The notes beneath the pieces were generated by a model. That model did no database searches, was not told the origin of the DNA, and worked only from the letters and a program-made list of their open reading frames with translations. From assembly GCF_009796765.1 (NCBI RefSeq), contig NZ_CP047023.1:3393501-3457500 (forward strand): a stretch of 64,000 nucleotides of DNA. Reading direction: 5' to 3'. The position numbers were made by a program, and so were the translations under genes. This document shows positions 17,789 through 27,948 of the stretch, in pieces. The DNA is from Paraglaciecola sp. L3A3. Its GTDB lineage: Bacteria; Pseudomonadota; Gammaproteobacteria; Enterobacterales; Alteromonadaceae. Numbering within the stretch: the first letter of the stretch is position 1; each line of letters starts with the position of its first letter.

Positions 17789-20599
17789 TTAGCTAGGATC
17801 CGCAATTCTCACTGCAGCGGTTGCAGTAGTCATTGCATGTGTAGGAGGTGTAAATCGAGTTAAATCGATACCTTCTACTGCCGCCTTGTACTCTTCGATA
17901 GAAGGGAAGCGACCAAGTACAGATGAAAGTACCACTAAAGGTGTAGAGCCTAATAATGATTCGCCTTTCTTCTCAGCAGAATCGGCAACAACACGGCCTT
18001 GGAATAAACGAGTTGATGTGGCTAAAACTGTATCCCCAGGTTCAGCTTTCTCTTGGTTACCCATACATAAATTACAGCCAGGGCGTTCTAAATACATGAT
18101 GTTTTCGTACTTAGTACGTGCAGCACCTTTCGGATTTGCATCATCAAATTCAAAACCAGAATACTTACGTAAAATGTCCCAATCGCCTTCAGCTTTGAGT
18201 TCATCAACAATATTGTAAGTGGGTGGAGCTACAACTAATGGTGCTTTAAATTCTACTTTGCCGTTTTGCTTTTCAATGTTGCGTAACATTTGCGCGATGA
18301 TTTGCATATCACCTTTGTGAACCATACAAGAACCAACAAATGCTAAATCTACCGGTTTACCATCGTAGTATGAAACAGGGCGGATCACGTCATGGGTGTA
18401 ACGCTTAGATGCATCTTCGTTGTTTACATCAGGGTCAGCAACCATTGGTTGGTCGATAACGTCTAAATCAATCACAACTTCTGCGTAGTACTTTGCATTG
18501 TCATCAGGAGATAACGCAGGAATAGTACCTGACTTAATGTCAGCAATACGTTTGTCAGCTAAAGTGATTAAACCGTTAAGGGTTTTAGCTTCGTTTTCCA
18601 TTCCCTTGTTGATCATTATTTGAATACGGCTCTTAGCAAGCTCAAGTGATTCAATTAATGTTTCATCTTCAGAAATACAGATAGAAGCTTTTGCTTTCAT
18701 TTCTGCAGACCAATCAGTAAAGGTGAATGCTTGGTCAGCTAATAAAGTACCAATGTGTACTTCAATGATACGACCTTGGAATACATTTTCGCCACCAAAT
18801 TGCTTAAGCATTTGTGCTTGAGTTGCATGTACAACATCACGGAAATCCATGTGAGCTTGCATGTGACCTTTAAACGTCACTTTTACAGACTCAGGGATTG
18901 GCATTGCAGACTCACCAGTTGCAAGTGCAATTGCAACAGTACCTGAGTCAGCACCAAAGGCTACACCTTTAGACATACGCGTATGTGAGTCACCACCAAT
19001 GATGATAGCGCGATCGTCAACGGTAATATCGTTTAATACTTTATGGATAACATCTGTCATTGCAGGGTAAACGCCTTTCGGGTCACGTGCAGTGATAAGA
19101 CCAAATTTATTCATGAAGCTCATTAGCTTAGGAATGTTCGCTTTAGCTTTGCTATCCCAAACTGATGCCGTATGACAACCAGACTGATATGCACCATCAA
19201 CTAATGGAGAAATAGTAGAAGCAGCCATTGCTTCAAGTTCCTGACAAGTCATTGGACCCGTAGTATCTTGAGAACCAACAATGTTTACTCTAACACGAAC
19301 GTCAGAACCTGCATGTAATGCAGTTTTTGAAGCGACACCAACAGCATTATTATTAAAGATTTTTTCAACAGCCGTTAAACCTTGGCCTTCATGCGAAATC
19401 TCTTTTGAAGGCGCATATACTGGAGTTGTTACTATGCCAAGTGTTTCAGCTGCAAATGTTTGTAATTTCTTACCAAATGTTACCGCGTAAGAACCACCCG
19501 CTTTCATGAATTCCATTTTTTGTGGTGTAAATGCAGAAGCTATATCAACAAGTTCTTCATCACCGTTTAATAATTTCTTCGCTACGGTATCGATAGTTAA
19601 TACCGTACCAGTCGCTACTGAGTAGGCTTCTTCTAAAACCGCATCGCCATTTGCGTCAACAACCGCATTACCATTTGTATCTACTTTCTTAACCCAATTT
19701 TTAAGATCAAGACCAATACCACCAGTCACATCAACAGTCGTTAAGAAAATTGGAGAAATACCGTTAGTACCCGCAACTACAGGTGCAATGTTAATAAAAG
19801 GAACATATGGGCTTGCTTGTTTACCTGCCCAAAGTGCCACGTTATTCACCCCAGACATACGAGATGAACCAACGCCCATTGTGCCTTTTTCAGCAATAAG
19901 CATCACTTTTGCTTCAGGGTGCTTAGCTTGTAATGCTTTAATTTCGTTTTGAGCTTCTGGCGTGATCATACATTGGCCATGTAACTCACGGTCAGCACGT
20001 GAATGTGCTTGATGACCCGGAGAAAGTAAATCTGTTGAGATATCACCTTCACCCGCAATATAAGTAACTACTTCAATTTTTTCAGCAACGTCAGGTAGTT
20101 TAGTGAAGAATTCAGCTTCAGCGTAACTTTCAAGAAGCTCTTTAGCAATAGCGTTACCAGCTTCATAAGCGGCTTTAATACGGCTTGTATCCGCGTCATA
20201 CAAGAATACTTGAGTTTTTAATACTTTAGCGGCAGGAACGGCAAGTGATGCATCATCAGATAATGCTAAGTCAAGTAGTACCGAAATAGAAGAACCACCT
20301 TTCATATGAGAAAGTAATTCAAAAGCAAATTCTACAGAAATTTCAGCAACAACAGCTTCACCTAAGATAATTTCTTTTAAGAATTTAGCTTTTTCACCCG
20401 CGGCACTAGTAGTACCAGGCAATGTATTGTAGATGAAAAAATTAAGTGACTCAGCACGATGCGCATGAGCTGGATCTTTAATTTGCTCGATAATTTCAGC
20501 CAATAACTCAGCACTATCAATTGGCTTAGGCGCCAATCCTAGATCTTTTTTACGACTTTCGATTTCGTCCATGTATTCTAAAAACAAACTCATATACAC
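17789..20599 (-). CDS. acnB: Bifunctional aconitate hydratase 2 / 2-methylisocitrate dehydratase
   Basis: Cytoplasmic [4Fe-4S] enzyme of the TCA cycle that interconverts citrate and isocitrate and also serves the methylcitrate cycle (936 residues). Cluster cysteines are in GSCMVHKGDM and ERPGCNLCMGN. The N-terminal HEAT-like domain and the swivel domain typical of AcnB precede the catalytic part. It is longer than the 865 residues I recall for Escherichia coli; a stretch with VDTNGNAVVDANGDAV near residue 310 may be part of the difference. It is a single-gene unit with its own terminator. Confidence 0.96.
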   Translation of the reverse strand: MYMSLFLEYMDEIESRKKDLGLAPKPIDSAELLAEIIEQIKDPAHAHRAESLNFFIYNTLPGTTSAAGEKAKFLKEIILGEAVVAEISVEFAFELLSHMKGGSSISVLLDLALSDDASLAVPAAKVLKTQVFLYDADTSRIKAAYEAGNAIAKELLESYAEAEFFTKLPDVAEKIEVVTYIAGEGDISTDLLSPGHQAHSRADRELHGQCMITPEAQNEIKALQAKHPEAKVMLIAEKGTMGVGSSRMSGVNNVALWAGKQASPYVPFINIAPVVAGTNGISPIFLTTVDVTGGIGLDLKNWVKKVDTNGNAVVDANGDAVLEEAYSVATGTVLTIDTVAKKLLNGDEELVDIASAFTPQKMEFMKAGGSYAVTFGKKLQTFAAETLGIVTTPVYAPSKEISHEGQGLTAVEKIFNNNAVGVASKTALHAGSDVRVRVNIVGSQDTTGPMTCQELEAMAASTISPLVDGAYQSGCHTASVWDSKAKANIPKLMSFMNKFGLITARDPKGVYPAMTDVIHKVLNDITVDDRAIIIGGDSHTRMSKGVAFGADSGTVAIALATGESAMPIPESVKVTFKGHMQAHMDFRDVVHATQAQMLKQFGGENVFQGRIIEVHIGTLLADQAFTFTDWSAEMKAKASICISEDETLIESLELAKSRIQIMINKGMENEAKTLNGLITLADKRIADIKSGTIPALSPDDNAKYYAEVVIDLDVIDQPMVADPDVNNEDASKRYTHDVIRPVSYYDGKPVDLAFVGSCMVHKGDMQIIAQMLRNIEKQNGKVEFKAPLVVAPPTYNIVDELKAEGDWDILRKYSGFEFDDANPKGAARTKYENIMYLERPGCNLCMGNQEKAEPGDTVLATSTRLFQGRVVADSAEKKGESLLGSTPLVVLSSVLGRFPSIEEYKAAVEGIDLTRFTPPTHAMTTATAAVRIADPS

Positions 20600-20885
20600 C
20601 TCTTTTAGGGCTACAAAATACTAATAACATTATAATTAGCAGGGTCAAAATTTCCGCTAGTTTACCTGATTTCCGATCCAATATTCATCATTTAAATGTA
20701 TAACGACTATTCGAGTTAGTTATATTGCTATTTCACTATTCACGCAATCGCTTAAAACATAATCTATCTTGCAAAAATTGCTATGAGTTCTGTGCAGTAA
20801 TCTGCAATTAAATGATAAAAATTGGCATCTTCAACCATCATGGTTAAAACTAATTTAAACGGGGTTTGTTATACGGATAGATAAA

Positions 20886-21446
20886 ATGAAAATTTACCGA
20901 ACAACATTTAGCGAATATCAACAAGGTTACATTGCGCCTTTGCATCTTTTAACCAGACCTGCAGATATTAAAAATAGTCCTGCACTAAACAGCGAGAGCA
21001 GCGATTTAGTAAAAGATATATTAAGTAAAACGGCTAAACATCTCAGCACACAGGTGATTTTAAACGGACAATCTAAAAGAGATATATCCTTGCTGCTCAA
21101 TCAAATTATTAGAGAGCTTGAAAAAGTAAAAATAGAACGAATAATATGCGTAGTAGATTGCAGTTCTCTAGCCAAAAACTATATTGGAGAGACTGAAAAA
21201 AACTTAGTCAAATTAATTGCTGAAGCTGATAATAAAAACTGGATTTTATTTTTTGACGAAGCTGATGCACTATTTGGTAAACGCACAAAAATACTAAATA
21301 CTCACGACAAATATGCAAACATGGAGGTCAGTCATTTTTGCAAAATATTGTCACAACAAAATGTACTCAGCCTATTAGAAATAAACGGTAGCCCTACTTT
21401 AGAAAAATTTAAAAGACTGCAAGTACCGGTTTTAACGGTTAGTTAA
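20886..21446 (+). CDS. AAA-type ATPase-like protein lacking a Walker A motif
   Basis: A 186-residue cytoplasmic protein. Residues 98-146 closely follow the core of AAA ATPases of the spastin/26S type: NYIGETEKNL, Walker B LFFDEADALF (121-130), then GKRTKI...THDKYANMEVSH. The P-loop is missing: the expected GxxGxGKT position reads VILNGQSKRDISLL (57-70). The region after 150, where sensor 1 and the arginine finger should be, is also unlike the family. It is therefore unlikely to bind or hydrolyse ATP normally and may be a regulatory relic or partner subunit. It meets the WYL regulator tail to tail with an eight-base overlap. Confidence 0.7.
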   Translation: MKIYRTTFSEYQQGYIAPLHLLTRPADIKNSPALNSESSDLVKDILSKTAKHLSTQVILNGQSKRDISLLLNQIIRELEKVKIERIICVVDCSSLAKNYIGETEKNLVKLIAEADNKNWILFFDEADALFGKRTKILNTHDKYANMEVSHFCKILSQQNVLSLLEINGSPTLEKFKRLQVPVLTVS

Positions 21447-22350
21447 TTCCCAACACTAATCCGCCACTGTCGATCTGGCTCACTATTTGGTTGTTAGCCA
21501 ATGCTAGCTGACAACCTTGTTGGTTGGCATTATGCTTAATAGAACAATCGACCTGCCATTGACGCAATACATAAGCTGCCACTGCCGCCCGTAATTGTAA
21601 AATCAGCTTCCCTTCCACCATAGCGTAATCCATTTCAATCGCTTTACTATGCTGTAAACTTGGATGAGGGATCAAAATAATCTCTATTATCTTTTGCCAT
21701 TGTTCATCGTAATGACTCCCTTCATGTGCATGTATTTCTTCAGCCATCACTTCTACTTGAGTGAAACGCGTACACACAAAATCTCTAAAACTATTATTTT
21801 TACGATCATAAGCTCTCACATGCCAACGATGCCCATTATTCACAATAGAATGGGGGACTAAGGCTCTTTCAGTTTCACCAGATGACACTGACACATAACC
21901 CACTTTAATGGCTTTTTTGTTATGAATGGCACGCATGATCCCAGCAATAATTTTAGGATCAGGGTGAATTAAACGCACTGCATCAAAACACTGTTCTGAG
22001 GGTTGAACACCGGTTGAAATGCCATTACCAAACCCGCGACTTAACGAAGTCAATATCACCTCTGGATCATGGTTAAACACAGGCGTAAAACTGTCAGTTC
22101 TATGATAACTCTTGGTTTGATGTTTCAACACTAGGTTATCAGGAGCTAATTCTTTATAAGCACTAAAATCTCGGGTACTAGCAGCAAGGCCTGTTTTAAA
22201 CCGTTGAATTAAATCAGTACGAGCCACATGCCCAAAGTATTGCAAACTAAAGTCGATAAAGGCTAAGCGATCCTTTTGTGCATGGGTCAACTCAGAAAGT
22301 ACTTGAGCAATATTTGGATGCAAAGTTGAATGAATAGGTTTAGTGGACAT
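21439..22350 (-). CDS. WYL-domain transcriptional regulator
   Basis: A 303-residue predicted DNA-binding regulator. The layout is an N-terminal winged helix (about 20-75), a WYL domain (about 135-200, with the HRWHVRAYD core) and a C-terminal WCX-like region (220-300). WYL domains bind ligands, often nucleic acid or nucleotides. This compact three-part form resembles the BrxR/CapW repressors of phage-defence loci, but no defence gene is visible here except the odd AAA-like protein it overlaps by eight bases. Targets are unknown. Confidence 0.8.
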   Translation of the reverse strand: MSTKPIHSTLHPNIAQVLSELTHAQKDRLAFIDFSLQYFGHVARTDLIQRFKTGLAASTRDFSAYKELAPDNLVLKHQTKSYHRTDSFTPVFNHDPEVILTSLSRGFGNGISTGVQPSEQCFDAVRLIHPDPKIIAGIMRAIHNKKAIKVGYVSVSSGETERALVPHSIVNNGHRWHVRAYDRKNNSFRDFVCTRFTQVEVMAEEIHAHEGSHYDEQWQKIIEIILIPHPSLQHSKAIEMDYAMVEGKLILQLRAAVAAYVLRQWQVDCSIKHNANQQGCQLALANNQIVSQIDSGGLVLGIN

Positions 22351-22490
22351 ATAGATAAACTCATAATGATTCGATGATAAAATACTATATCACTCCCCCT
22401 AACAATGCAATCATTTTGATTAGATCTAAATTGAAGCAACTAAAAAGCCCTTGATATTTTTACAAAAGCTTTAAAAATAAAAAATTCAAC

Positions 22491-24347
22491 TTATTTACGT
22501 TTAACTAAAATCACCCAGTCTTGGTTTTTATCTGATGGTGGAGCACCTAGCTCAAGACGCTCATATTTTTTATAACTCGTGCGGTTTTGAGTAACAGTGA
22601 CTTGTTTCACACTCCCCGTCTGTAACTTCCCACCTTGTCTCGGGTTGTACCACTGCACTGAATAATCCGCTTTACCAAAATAAATGTTCAAATTAATTTC
22701 TTTTAAGGCATCTTTGACAAACACAATATAGAACTGTCCTTCTTCACCTAATACCCAATGGCCATTAGACAAGTTATCTAAGTTTTTACCTTTTTGATAA
22801 GGCACATTAGCCATTTTGAAAAAATCTAATGCATGTTTAGCTTGGTCCCAAAACAAATCACGAGAGCGCCAATCTTGAGCAGTTAAATCTGAATGAGGAT
22901 GTGCATAACCAAAGTACCACTCTGTGCCCCAAGCACCGGCAGTTAATGCGCCCCATAAACCATTCTTCCTAGCGTCATCATGTTTGGCATCGACACTATC
23001 AGGCACCAAACTATGTTGGGCATCGCCCGGTTCATCAACCGACACAGCAAAAGGACGACCATTCACTAGTGGCCATTCACGTAACCGCTTAACTGCACCA
23101 TGAATACTGCTAAAATCAGTTCGGCTAGTTTGCACTGAAGCCCCAGTATAATAACTATCTGGTCCAGTTAAGTCGTCATAATCATTGCCATTATGGATCA
23201 CTACATGATGATGATATGGGTCATTATTATGGAAATATTTCGCCATAGCTAAACGTTGAATAGTCGATTGAGGCATAGATTTATGGTTAGGCACCCATTC
23301 GCCATTTTCTTCACCCATGTTCCAATTTAGCGCTAAGTGATGGCCAAAACGTGCGATTAACTCTCGATAATACAATTGACGTTGTAAACCTAAACCGCCG
23401 TTATCCAATAAACCTTGGTTTTCAACTTCAGAGGTTTTGAAGTGTAAAAATAGACCTTTTTTTTGTGCATGGTTAAACACTATATTCCACTGATCTAACT
23501 TAGACACATCCATACGATCCAAGGTATCGTAGTCCACGTAAGGAAACACATTTTGGTCATCGCCAATAATATTTAAAGTCAAAAACGAAATAGAGTTCAT
23601 GCCTTTTTCAGACAAATAATTCAACGCACCAATTAATGCCTTACCCTTACCTTTTTGCCATGTAGGGTCGCCTTTATTCCAATCTTTTAAATGTGGCTGC
23701 CAAGTTTTTACTAAGTTGTCTTTGTGTCCATCATTGTGAAAAGTACCGTCAAAATCCACATAAGACAGCAAATTTTCAGGAGCATCAGGGCCTGCTTTAA
23801 TAAAATACTCGCCTGTTTCAGCAAAACGTAAATACGGCTGATTGATATAATCTAAACGACCACGCTCACGAAAATCAGGATAAGATTTATCAGTGGCTTT
23901 TATATCAAAGCTACCTGTTTGGTTGTCCATAAACCCCGCAGTAGCACCCGTTAAGCCTTTATTAGATACAGCGACAAACCTACCTTTTCTAAAGGTAGCT
24001 CGCCAATTCCACTGCCCTACTTCATCAGCAGAAAAGTTAACTCGCCATTTATCTCCCGCTGTAGCACCAGTATTTGCAGCGTTACCGTCTGCGGCAAAAT
24101 AGCCGGGAACAACATACTGTTTACCAGACACTTGGTGGGTAAATTCAACATTTAATCGGTAGTTAACAAAAGGGTTATAATCATCATTCTCGGAGGTTTC
24201 AGGGCCATCAAAAGTTAACGAAACTGCGTGCCATTTTTTTAGCTCGCCGTCTAATTCCACTTTTGTATCAGCAAATGTATTACCTGTAAAAACGACCAGC
24301 GATAACACACTTATACATGCAAACCATTTTGATTTTATTGTATTCAT
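22491..24347 (-). CDS. DUF5060 domain glycoside hydrolase-like protein, secreted
   Basis: A 618-residue exported protein (signal peptide ending GNTFA). An N-terminal DUF5060 beta-sandwich (about 30-150) is followed by a TIM-barrel-like region with GMNSISFLTLNIIG and LALNWNMGEENGEW. A C-terminal small beta domain (about 525-618) resembles the putative collagen-binding domain that often closes such proteins. These architectures occur in red-algal galactan loci of marine bacteria, where some members act on carrageenan-type or hybrid polymers; I cannot place the exact family. It lies 49 bases downstream of the GH16 gene on the same strand, so the two probably form an operon. Confidence 0.8.
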   Translation of the reverse strand: MNTIKSKWFACISVLSLVVFTGNTFADTKVELDGELKKWHAVSLTFDGPETSENDDYNPFVNYRLNVEFTHQVSGKQYVVPGYFAADGNAANTGATAGDKWRVNFSADEVGQWNWRATFRKGRFVAVSNKGLTGATAGFMDNQTGSFDIKATDKSYPDFRERGRLDYINQPYLRFAETGEYFIKAGPDAPENLLSYVDFDGTFHNDGHKDNLVKTWQPHLKDWNKGDPTWQKGKGKALIGALNYLSEKGMNSISFLTLNIIGDDQNVFPYVDYDTLDRMDVSKLDQWNIVFNHAQKKGLFLHFKTSEVENQGLLDNGGLGLQRQLYYRELIARFGHHLALNWNMGEENGEWVPNHKSMPQSTIQRLAMAKYFHNNDPYHHHVVIHNGNDYDDLTGPDSYYTGASVQTSRTDFSSIHGAVKRLREWPLVNGRPFAVSVDEPGDAQHSLVPDSVDAKHDDARKNGLWGALTAGAWGTEWYFGYAHPHSDLTAQDWRSRDLFWDQAKHALDFFKMANVPYQKGKNLDNLSNGHWVLGEEGQFYIVFVKDALKEINLNIYFGKADYSVQWYNPRQGGKLQTGSVKQVTVTQNRTSYKKYERLELGAPPSDKNQDWVILVKRK

Positions 24348-24396
24348 TTAACCTCCATTAAAAATTACTACAAATTAAAATTATTCTATATACCTA

Positions 24397-25326
24397 TCAG
24401 TTTTTTGGCTGATAAGCTCGTATCCAGTCTACATACATTTTATTCAAGTTAGGATTATCTAACTGCTCTTGACTCGGTGTAATGCCATTTTTAGCTCGCC
24501 ATACATGATCTTCCATATCAAAAATCAGACGCATGGGTCTTCCAAAAAAATGGCCGTCAGGATCGGTTAAATCTGTATTACTAGACAAAGTACGCACCAA
24601 TTCACCATCTAGATAAAATTCCATGTGCTTGGGATTTTTCCAATAAAAACCAAATCGATGAAAATCTTGATTTAATAAAGCTTTGTTGGGCGTAGTGTAG
24701 TGTTTAGGTTTATGTCCGTAATCCTCTAAATAATCATTTGTTACCGGATCTCGTTTAAAAATATGGTAGTTAGTCGACATTTGTTTAGCGTTGTAGTCTG
24801 TGTCACCATAAGTTTCAGTTACATCAATTTCGTATTTATCGTCATCACTTAACATCCAAAAATTACTGGCTAAAGCTAGGCCTGATATTTTCATACTAGC
24901 TTCAACAAATATTGGATATTCGATATTCTTTTTAGCCGTTACAAAACCAGTGTAAATAGTTTTTTTAGACTTAAAGTCACCATAATTAACAACCTTACCT
25001 TGAGCTGATTCAGGCACCGACTCGGCACTTAGCACCAAACGGCCATTTACCAAGTCGCTGTGTTTGGCACTAAAATAGGTAGCACCAGGGCCTTTCCAGC
25101 CGCGTATATGGTTGTCATGCCACTTACTAAAAAACGCCGCATTTTTTGTTGTGTATGAAAAGTTGTCACTAAAATCATCCACCAATTGCCAGTTTTGTGC
25201 TGCCTGCATCTGACTAGGTAAAGGCACATCATGCCAATCTGCTTTCTCCGACTTAGTTAACTCAGAAAGCGAGCATGCACTCAATCCAGACATACACATA
25301 ACTACAAATAAATTATTCAATCTCAT
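24397..25326 (-). CDS. GH16 beta-agarase/porphyranase-like lipoprotein
   Basis: Predicted endo-acting galactanase of 309 residues. The catalytic signature ExDxxE is present as YEIDVTETYG, preceded by ASNFWMLSDDD, and followed by HFFGRPMRLIFDMEDH. Early residues WHDNHIRGWKGPGATYFS match the GPG loop of marine agarases. ATG 25326 is chosen over an upstream ATG at 25386: it gives a lipoprotein signal with lipobox LSAC, and a GGATGATG precedes it. The enzyme is likely surface- or periplasm-anchored. It lacks added carbohydrate-binding modules. First gene of a two-gene unit with the DUF5060 protein; a perfect palindrome lies at 25349. Confidence 0.85.
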   Translation of the reverse strand: MRLNNLFVVMCMSGLSACSLSELTKSEKADWHDVPLPSQMQAAQNWQLVDDFSDNFSYTTKNAAFFSKWHDNHIRGWKGPGATYFSAKHSDLVNGRLVLSAESVPESAQGKVVNYGDFKSKKTIYTGFVTAKKNIEYPIFVEASMKISGLALASNFWMLSDDDKYEIDVTETYGDTDYNAKQMSTNYHIFKRDPVTNDYLEDYGHKPKHYTTPNKALLNQDFHRFGFYWKNPKHMEFYLDGELVRTLSSNTDLTDPDGHFFGRPMRLIFDMEDHVWRAKNGITPSQEQLDNPNLNKMYVDWIRAYQPKN

Positions 25327-25348
25327 ATTAATCATCATCCACAGTAAA

Positions 25349-25360
25349 ATTGTTAACAAT
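25349..25360. promoter_or_regulatory. Palindrome ATTGTTAACAAT upstream of the GH16 gene
   Basis: A perfect 12-bp palindrome sits 22 bases before the chosen GH16 start. Its core TTGTTAACAA recurs at 52504-52513 upstream of the GH86 gene. It could be the operator of a shared dimeric regulator; this is inference from two sites in AT-rich DNA. Confidence 0.35.
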
Positions 25361-25572
25361 GTTAAACAAATTGAAAAAACTTTCAATTTAAATGCAAATT
25401 AAATAATGCATATTTAAATTCAAATATTTAACGAATTTATTGTAATATAATATTGTTAAAAGTAAACAGTCATACACGGTGAATATCAATTATCCTATTC
25501 GATTCTTTTAAAATGCTTAAGATTAGGGTTAAATTAACGCCATAAATTGACACCACTAAGGCTTACACAAAA

Positions 25573-26259
25573 ATGTTACTACAACTCACTGCACCACAAG
25601 CAAGAGTGATAGGTGTATTACTAGAAAAAGAAGTGACCACTCCTGACCAATATCCCCTTTCATTAAATGGCTTAACTTTAGGCTGCAATCAAAAAAGTAA
25701 TAGAGAGCCTGTTTTAAACCTGACTGAGTCTGATGTACAAAATATTTTGGATGAACTCAAAGAAAAAAAGCTGATTTTCGAATATACAGGCGTGGGTAGC
25801 CGCGTGGTTAAATATAAACACAGGTTTTGTAATACTGAATTCAGCGAGCTAAAATTCAATCGTCAGCAATTTGCCATAGTTTGTGTGTTGTTACTAAGAG
25901 GACCACAAACACCGGGAGAACTAAGAACCCGTACTAACCGCTTGGCTGAATTTGCCAATGTAGACGAAGTCGAGCAAGCCTTAACTCAATTACAAGATTT
26001 GAACGGTGAACAACTAGTAATAAAATTAGCCAGAGAGCCAGGCAAACGAGAATCCCGATACGCCCACTTATTTTGCGGCCAACCAGACATGGCAACCACA
26101 ACACAAACGACGTCTACTGATACAGCTAGTACTGTTACATCTACCCATTCACAGGACAATGACGCGATACAAAGGATCGAAACATTAGAACAACAAGTAG
26201 CCGAGTTAACCAGCCAGCTAGCCGAAATGAAAGAATTAGTAGAGCTTTTAGCGGAATAA
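25573..26259 (+). CDS. yceH: YceH family protein (UPF0502, DUF480)
   Basis: A 228-residue protein of the YceH family, with two winged-helix-like domains (about 5-85 and 95-165). Family text is clear: [22 protein letters not shown] and [18 protein letters not shown] Ser/Thr-rich spacer precedes a C-terminal coiled coil ([21 protein letters not shown]). The family is widespread in gammaproteobacteria and its function is unknown; the fold suggests nucleic-acid binding. Confidence 0.92.
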   Translation: MLLQLTAPQARVIGVLLEKEVTTPDQYPLSLNGLTLGCNQKSNREPVLNLTESDVQNILDELKEKKLIFEYTGVGSRVVKYKHRFCNTEFSELKFNRQQFAIVCVLLLRGPQTPGELRTRTNRLAEFANVDEVEQALTQLQDLNGEQLVIKLAREPGKRESRYAHLFCGQPDMATTTQTTSTDTASTVTSTHSQDNDAIQRIETLEQQVAELTSQLAEMKELVELLAE

Positions 26260-26301
26260 AAACAGCTAAAAGCAGAATGAAGCAAGTAAAGATCAAAGTA
26301 A

Positions 26302-26605
26302 TGTAGGTCGTGGCTTTAGCCCGTCAAGGTTAAACAATAGACGCCATAAATGGACGACCTTACCGGCCAGATTTGCACATTCCCGAGTGAGACTCTTTCG
26401 GCTCAAAAACCACAGCCTACAGTCCCGTCAATCATGGCTCATTACGAAGTCGTTATAAAGTGGGTGGGTCCATACCATTATTATTATTCCTGCATGTTGT
26501 TAGTAGGAATCCATGCCTTTGGTCTTAAGCCCCTCACTTTGATTTTGAAAGCTAAAGTAGGCCCCAAAAAAGAGAATATTGCTCACTATTTTCAACAAAC
26601 CTGAT
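26302..26605. repeat. Solo copy of the GTAGGTCG repeat plus a second dispersed repeat
   Basis: Bases 26302-26361 are one diverged unit of the tandem array found at 31012 (GTAGGTCGTGGCTTTAGCCC ... TGGACGACCT). It is followed at about 26485-26602 by another element (TCCTGCATGTTGTTAGTAGG ... TTTTGAAAGCTAAAGTAGG) that also follows the large array at about 31793-31910. The same pair of elements in the same order suggests they move or duplicate together. No gene is supported here. Confidence 0.8.
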
Positions 26606-26752
26606 CCTGCAGTTATTGGGATAAGTTGGAGCTAATTGGCTAGCTTGTTTTGAACATCCTTAGGACACTCACTGTGCAGAGCCGCATACAGGGTGTTGTG
26701 GGGGCGTTAGATGCCGCTGGCTAGCCGATGATAAAAGCCTGTTTGATGAGAT

Positions 26753-27784
26753 CTAATGACCTTCTTCTAATTTAGCTGGGAGAGGTGGCCGTCCTATTGG
26801 ATGCGGTCCATGAGGTGGGCCTTCAGGGAGAACCGTTTCCCCGTGGAAACACCCAATGAACTTATTCTCGCTTGGGCTTGCTGCGTGGTAGTGGTAACCT
26901 CTGACTTCATCAGTTTGACCGCGGCATTCATCAAGTGATTTAGCTTCCTCACCCTTAGCGTTTTTCAAAGCATAAATACCATACCCGTCTCCAGCATAGC
27001 CTACTAATGGAGCGTGTCCATCGTCGGTTGTCAATTTATCAGTACACCCTGTCGTAGAATGGTAGTGATAACCTTGGTGGACGTTGATGTGTCCGCCACA
27101 ATCATCAAAGGCAGCTATGGTATAAGCCCCTAAAATGGCATCAACAGGTGCTGCAGCCGATAACTCAGTTCCATCAAGAGCAATGCCTACAGTACGCGCT
27201 CGGCCGGTCTTCGCAGCAGTGATTGGCGTGATTGGAATAAGGAAGGTGCGAGAGAAGTTATCATCAAGATAAGACAATTCGCACTCAATACAATTTTGCA
27301 TATATTCCTCTTCAACATCAGGTTTGGCGGCACCTAAACAAGCTTCTTTCGTGGCCGTATAGCGTACCTTATTTGTCTTCGCGTCATAAACCATCCATTT
27401 TTCGTCACCATAATATTCACCAAGTTTCAGAATGAATTCACCTGTGATATCCACCAAGTCCCCTGTACCTTCTTTATTAAACCAAGCGCCACCAACATCA
27501 GCACCATCACTGGTTGTTCTAGGACAAAACGGGCCTGGTTTTCGTCCGGCTGGCGCACCATCAGTGATTAGCTGGTAACAACGCGTTTTTGTACCTTCAG
27601 CTGTTTCACAGTCAACAATTTTAGGCTCTTGAGTAAATGCCTCCTTTGTAAACAATGAAATATCCATGCCTTTGGATACAGTTACTTTCTTCTCTGACTT
27701 GTCAGTGGAGCCATTACAACCAGAAATAGTTAATGCACCAAATATAGCGACACAGATTAATGATCGACTTTTTAATACGCTCAT
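26753..27784 (-). CDS. YHYH domain lipoprotein
   Basis: A 343-residue exported lipoprotein (lipobox ISGC). The mature protein holds two copies of the YHYH motif, GYHYHSTTGCTD and GYHYHAASPSENKF, which name the domain family, plus many cysteines likely paired in the periplasm. The C-terminus is Pro/Gly/His-rich. Members are common in marine bacteria and have no assigned function; the clustered histidines suggest metal binding. It stands alone between repeat regions. Confidence 0.85.
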   Translation of the reverse strand: MSVLKSRSLICVAIFGALTISGCNGSTDKSEKKVTVSKGMDISLFTKEAFTQEPKIVDCETAEGTKTRCYQLITDGAPAGRKPGPFCPRTTSDGADVGGAWFNKEGTGDLVDITGEFILKLGEYYGDEKWMVYDAKTNKVRYTATKEACLGAAKPDVEEEYMQNCIECELSYLDDNFSRTFLIPITPITAAKTGRARTVGIALDGTELSAAAPVDAILGAYTIAAFDDCGGHINVHQGYHYHSTTGCTDKLTTDDGHAPLVGYAGDGYGIYALKNAKGEEAKSLDECRGQTDEVRGYHYHAASPSENKFIGCFHGETVLPEGPPHGPHPIGRPPLPAKLEEGH

Positions 27785-27948
27785 GAGTTTTATCCTTATA
27801 TTCAGCTATTTTTAAGCTACAAGTTTAGAGCTGAATTTTATCACTAACCTGAGTTCTGGATAAGAAGTATCGTCTAATCTGAATTTATCACTACAATTCA
27901 ATAACTTAATAACGTTCCCCAAAATCACCTCATCTGAATGATTACTCG

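Noticed and set aside
20886..22350. BREX or CBASS phage-defence locus
   Set aside because: Only a WYL regulator and a degenerate AAA-like protein are present; no methylase, nuclease, cyclase or effector is nearby.
26350..26604. 84-codon open frame after yceH
   Set aside because: It lies entirely in two dispersed repeat elements and has no protein-like composition.
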